Assembly (NCBI GenBank): GCA_001643675.2
Contig: LSRY02000057.1
Coordinates: 126,501-190,500 of the forward strand
DNA: 64,000 bases
Direction: 5' to 3'
Source: Monocercomonoides exilis
Taxonomy: Eukaryota; Preaxostyla; Oxymonadida; Polymastigidae
Position numbers and translations under genes: made by a program. Positions 60,201-64,000 of this stretch are shown here, in pieces (position 1 is the first letter of the stretch; the number at the start of each line of letters is the position of its first letter). Below the pieces are notes generated by a model. It did no database searches and had not been told where the DNA came from. It was given only the letters and a program-made list of their open reading frames with translations.

Positions 60201-62543
60201 ATGAATTGAGAGAAAGTACTAACCTGCAAATAGATATTGAACAAGATCCATCTGCACATTCTGATGATGATGCAGCTCAAAAGGGATCCAGTTTTATATT
60301 AACTACATCGCCTTCTTCTCAACATGCGATTGCATTTAGTGCTCTTTCACCAGCTTCTGCATCGGCAAGTTTGCCTTCATCTCCAGTCCCAGAAAATATG
60401 ACTTTGCAAAATAGCACTCAACCATCATTAACATGCCCTCTTCCTCTTTTGCCCGTAGAAGGTGATAGAATCACAACTCCTGCAAATTCATTGTTAAATA
60501 ACACAACAAATTCTGGTTCACCAAGCAATAATACATCTCCAAATGGTGCGACAGCATTACATTTAACCACGCCATCTACTCAATTACCGATCCAACAATT
60601 ATCACAGACGCAACAGAATCAACAATCACAGCCCCAAGTAATACTACCAACCCATCAAACGCCTCTGCCTTCTCTATCTCCAACGCCAACATTTTCAACT
60701 CGTACAACTCTTCTATCATCTTCTTCACTTCATATTCCTCGGACTGCACCTGTCATTCAAACACGCCCTCCACCTCCGCCAATTCGTCTGAGACATTCAG
60801 CTGCAAACAAGGCGCGACTAAACTCCACTGCAGCATCCACTCCAAATGGTAGTTTTGGAAGTGAGACAACTGGAGGATTGTCATCAGCTGGCTTTGGTTC
60901 AATAGGTTTCAGAAGTACATCACAGGGAGATGCTGATGTGCAGTTGCCCACACTTCCACTTCCTCCAGCATCTTCATTGAAGAAATTAAGCAATACTGAT
61001 CGTGATGACTTTATGAATAAAAACAGAAATAATATGCAGCAATCTAATTCTCAAGGAAATTTGATTGATCTTAGTGATTTTTATGATGAAGATGATTGCC
61101 CACTTTTCCCAGAAGCTGCTTTATCTCAGAATCATCTTCCAATTCAATCAACCGAAAGTCTACAGTTGATTGAAAACAAAAAGCACAACACAAGTGATAA
61201 TCAAACTGCATTGGTACAGAGACATTCTGTTGGTCAATTTGCAACGGATTATTGGATTCCAAGAGAATTGGATCCTCCACTCACTGTTTTTTCTTTCTAT
61301 TTCATTCATTGTCAGAGAACATGGTTTACTTTGTCGGAACTTGGCTTCTTGTTCGATCACTGCATCAAGGTGTTTATGAAGCATCTTCATTCTGCACTTC
61401 TTTTTGTTGCAGGAAGAAATTGCGAAGACTTTGCAACAAAAGATAAAGATAAAGATTCTTTTGAAGATCGAAAAAGACTTTCTCAAACAAAAGGTTCTAA
61501 TGAAACAGATTTGAAAGCACTTAACAAACAGAAAAATCAGGATATAGCTTTAGCTTTAGAATCAACTGACTCCTTAATTCCGGGAGATAAAACAGATGAG
61601 GAAGTTAAAAGTTTTCATTCTTATTACGGTACACGTAATATCTACTCTCCAAAAGGAACCCACTCATCTGCACTTTCTGAATCATTTACTCGCAAATCTC
61701 TAAAGTCTGCGTTGTCATCATTCTCGCCAAAGCAACATAGTCTCAGAACTTCATCTAATAACACCCTTAAAAGGCACTTTAATGAATCTCATATGCACTT
61801 TTCGCATTTGGATGATGGTGATGAACTTTCAGACGAGTTTAGTGAAGGAGACCAGAGTCATGAAAGCATTGAGAATGATTCGTTTTCTTTTGATTTTAGC
61901 GAAAGTGGAGAAAAAAATACTCACAGTCTATTCACTTCACAAGAAAGCGAATCATCAGATGAATCTGCAGACGATGAAGATGAAGAATCATCAGAAGATG
62001 ACAAAGATGACGAAGATAAGCAAATTGTTGGCAAGTTTTGGGAAATTATTTCTCCTCTTTTGAAAAAATTAGATGTAACTCTCAACATTCCATCAGAAAA
62101 AACTGCTTTTGCTTCTCCCCAGATTGAACTTATCCAACAACGCCATCCATTTCTTTTATATTTCCCAAAACTTCTTTCATCTTCAGAGTTTTATTGTAAT
62201 CTGTTTTTCAGGACACTTAAAATTCTTCCAAATATCAGACGCTCGGCGTTGATACAGCCTCTAAGAATTGCACATTCTTTGTGTCTTTATTTATCACGCA
62301 TGCTCTCCCCTTTCCAGGTTTGCTTTTTTTTTTTTGCTTTATAAATATTGTAAGCATTAACTTTTCATGATACAGGGAATGATTATTCGCAGCGTTCTTG
62401 TCGACACATTATTAATCATATCTGATTTGAATCCAAATGATCCCCATGAACTTCTTGATCTGAAATCTCTTCGATTTGGCATTGTTGACAACATTGACGC
62501 AATGAAAACACTTCTCTGGCTATTAAATGAGACATTTATTTGA
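48272..62543 (+). CDS. Giant F-box protein, ~4737 residues, largely low complexity
   Basis: Exon 1 runs uninterrupted from 48272 to 62317. A 58-nt intron (GTTTGC...ATACAG) leads to exon 2 (62376-62543), ending LLWLLNETFI. The first ~45 residues are a clear F-box (DDFPDDILHLICNFLSLSDL, CYVSNKLRRVAF), which in other eukaryotes binds Skp1 in SCF ubiquitin ligases. The rest alternates acidic, Lys-rich and Ser/Thr/Pro-rich disordered stretches with ~10 hydrophobic, helical, apparently conserved blocks (for example FHRLFDLLLSRFPLH near 1180, TRHTLVLPPLLKGLLIQE near 2080, LKWSCCVAVIQCLFPDADEW near 2435, YQRFMLQGILNESFVLG near 3255, and the C-terminal FFRTLKILPNIRRSAL). These could be armadillo-like helices. 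No catalytic motif was recognised. A Glu/Asp run (~residues 347-395) and a Thr-Glu dipeptide repeat (~2290-2315) stand out. Role as a substrate adaptor or scaffold is inference. Confidence 0.8.
55141..55212 (+). repeat. ACAGAA/GAGACA hexamer repeat coding (Thr-Glu)n
   Basis: About twelve ACN-GAR units in a row encode alternating Thr and Glu inside the giant F-box protein, preceded by a Glu run. Third-position variation (ACA/ACT/ACG, GAA/GAG) indicates some age. Confidence 0.85.
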
Positions 62544-63218
62544 GAATTTTATACTTATTTTTTAAGTTTTGTTTTTATGGAGAAATTTGAAGCAACACAT
62601 AAATAATACAGGTCTGAATATTTTGAAATTTACGTGCTGCAAATGAAAAGGTTCTCGAAAGAATTCAAGAAAGTTAGCTAATTTCAATTGTTAATAAAGA
62701 TGAATAAATTTGCATAATTCTACTGGACAGTCTTTTACAAATTTCTCTTTCTGTATCTGTCTATCAATCTATCTCTCCTACACTTCCTCTCCTGCTATCT
62801 TTTCATGCAAGCTTGCCTCATTCAATCTATCTATCTATTAGTCTCAAAAAAAGTGAATTCAGTTTATAATCCCGAGCATTTATTGAAAAGAGATCAATAT
62901 TTTTTGTAATGAAAGGTATTAATAGAGAAGATATTATGTAATAAAAGGGACAAATATCAGGGACACTTGACTCAGTTTGATACTTGTGTGGTTTGCTTAA
63001 AAATAGAAATTTTCTCGTAACTGGTACTTTTTTGTTTTTTCAAACAAAAAATTGCTCATTAATTTATTCACCTTCAAATAGAAAATAATCTTCTAAAAAG
63101 ACATTTCGAAAAGGGTTTTGAGTTAGGGTCAAAAATTTATCGGTGCCCAAAAAATTAATCGGGGCCTAAATTTTCTGGCTCTCCAGAGCACTTTTAGAAA
63201 AAAATAAATAATAGAAAA
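62544..63218. other. Intergenic, with ATCT microsatellite
   Basis: No gene is visible. An interrupted (ATCT)n repeat lies at ~62757-62840. A small perfect hairpin GCTCTCCAGAGC lies near 63179, preceded by two similar segments (ATCGGTGCCCAAAA, ATCGGGGCCTAAA). Confidence 0.45.
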
Positions 63219-64000
63219 TTTTAAACATATTATAATTAGCTATTCCTGAAAATATTTTTTAATTTTATTGATTTTTGAAGGCAAATCTCGAGTTTTTTGT
63301 TTTATTTTTCAGATCAAAGACATGCTCATATTTCAACGAGCTTTTTGTTTTGAATGTTTTGAGTTATTTCATTGTTAATAAACTGAACTTTTTTATGTTT
63401 TTGGTTATTTTTTGTTATTAAACACTTCGTTTTTTTATTATTTTTTCCATTTCACTAAATTTCAACAAATGGAAGATTTTGTAGTGATTATTGAGTTGCT
63501 TTGTTTTTTAATTGTTCAAAAATAGTTGAAAAAAGGATTGAAATGATCATCACAAAAATTTTGAAAAAAAACAATATGATTTCAAGCAAAAAACACAAAA
63601 ATGAACAAAAACAATTTTTTAGTATTATAATCACGATCACATTAATATAAAGATTTTCTTCCTTTTGCATATCTTTATTTGTTGATAATTAATATTTTTT
63701 TCACTTTTAAATTAATGAAAAAACATATTTATTCAAATGCATTCTTCAATTTGTTGAAATTTAGTGAAATGGAAAAAATAATAAAAAAACGAAGTGTTTA
63801 ATAACAAAAAATAACCAAAAACATAAAAAAGTTCAGTTTATTAACAATGAAATAACTCAAAACATTCAAAACAAAAAGCTCGTTGAAATATGAGCATGTC
63901 TTTGATCTGAAAAATAAAACAAAAAACTCGAGATTTGCCTTCAAAAATCAATAAAATTAAAAAATATTTTCAGGAATAGCTAATTATAATATGTTTAAAA
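63219..64000. repeat. Perfect 252-bp inverted repeat around a 278-bp spacer, cut by window end
   Basis: 63219-63470 is the reverse complement of 63749-64000 with no difference that I could find by eye over 252 bp. Divergence begins just inside the arms (CAACAAATGGAAG versus CAACAAATTGAAG). The right arm reaches the last base of the window, so the true arms may be longer. The spacer is AT-rich and has no convincing coding frame. Confidence 0.85.

Noticed and set aside
1-64000. Alternative genetic code with TAA/TAG read as Gln, known in some oxymonads such as Streblomastix
   Set aside because: TAA ends L7, Rab7-like and phosphoglycerate mutase exactly where the families end. Conserved genes contain no in-frame TAA or TAG once introns are removed.
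1-64000. Bacterial operon, prophage or CRISPR content
   Set aside because: No Shine-Dalgarno-led gene strings, no regularly spaced repeats and no phage or Cas proteins. Genes have spliceosomal introns and eukaryotic families.

Overview
The window is protist nuclear DNA, most probably from an oxymonad close to Monocercomonoides. The reasons are: eukaryotic genes with short GT-AG introns; the standard genetic code, with TAA, TGA and TAG all ending conserved proteins; an axonemal dynein, which implies flagella; secreted beta-helix surface proteins; and a gene at 25.1-26.5 kb whose segments (for example 'EVEMALLALSN' and 'LTRLAYQSAWNFLINR') I recall as a Monocercomonoides-wide family. The species call is inference.

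Layout. 1-1989 (-) is a surface right-handed beta-helix protein with a signal peptide, cut by the left edge. 2.46-4.39 kb (-) holds broken or heavily spliced coding remnants. 5.0-21.1 kb (+) is a single-headed, inner-arm type axonemal dynein heavy chain of about 5300 residues. 21.5-24.5 kb (+) is a B-box plus DUF2009 protein in five exons. 25.1-26.5 kb (-) is the lineage-restricted gene. 27.7-36.6 kb is a compact housekeeping cluster: ribosomal protein uL30/L7 with an N-terminal calponin-homology-like extension (+), a small unknown (+), the 60S assembly GTPase NOG2/GNL2 (-), a Rab7-like GTPase (+), cofactor-independent phosphoglycerate mutase (+) and ribosomal protein eS25 (-). 37.0-40.7 kb is repeat country: a foldback element, a decayed DDE-type DNA transposon with candidate terminal inverted repeats, a second foldback and a 37-A tract. 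41.2-42.5 kb (-) is a membrane-anchored secreted protein, 43.0-45.5 kb (-) a long-chain acyl-CoA synthetase, 45.6-47.8 kb (+) a SET/MYND methyltransferase-like protein, and 48.3-62.5 kb (+) a giant F-box protein of about 4740 residues. The right edge carries a 252-bp inverted repeat whose right arm ends exactly at the window end.

How the genes relate. There are no operons; the genes are independent transcription units on both strands. Two divergent pairs (NOG2/Rab7 and acyl-CoA synthetase/SMYD) share very short intergenic spaces. uL30, eS25 and NOG2 all serve the ribosome, and phosphoglycerate mutase serves glycolysis. Many proteins carry long Ser, Glu or Lys-rich low-complexity inserts between conserved blocks. 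Most antisense open frames are shadows of these tracts.

The observations most worth checking are the calponin-homology-like/L7 fusion, the Rab7-like protein with Leu at the catalytic Gln67 position, the giant F-box scaffold, and the perfect inverted repeat at the right edge. Exon boundaries were read by eye from splice signals, reading phase and family alignment. They have not been tested against transcripts.
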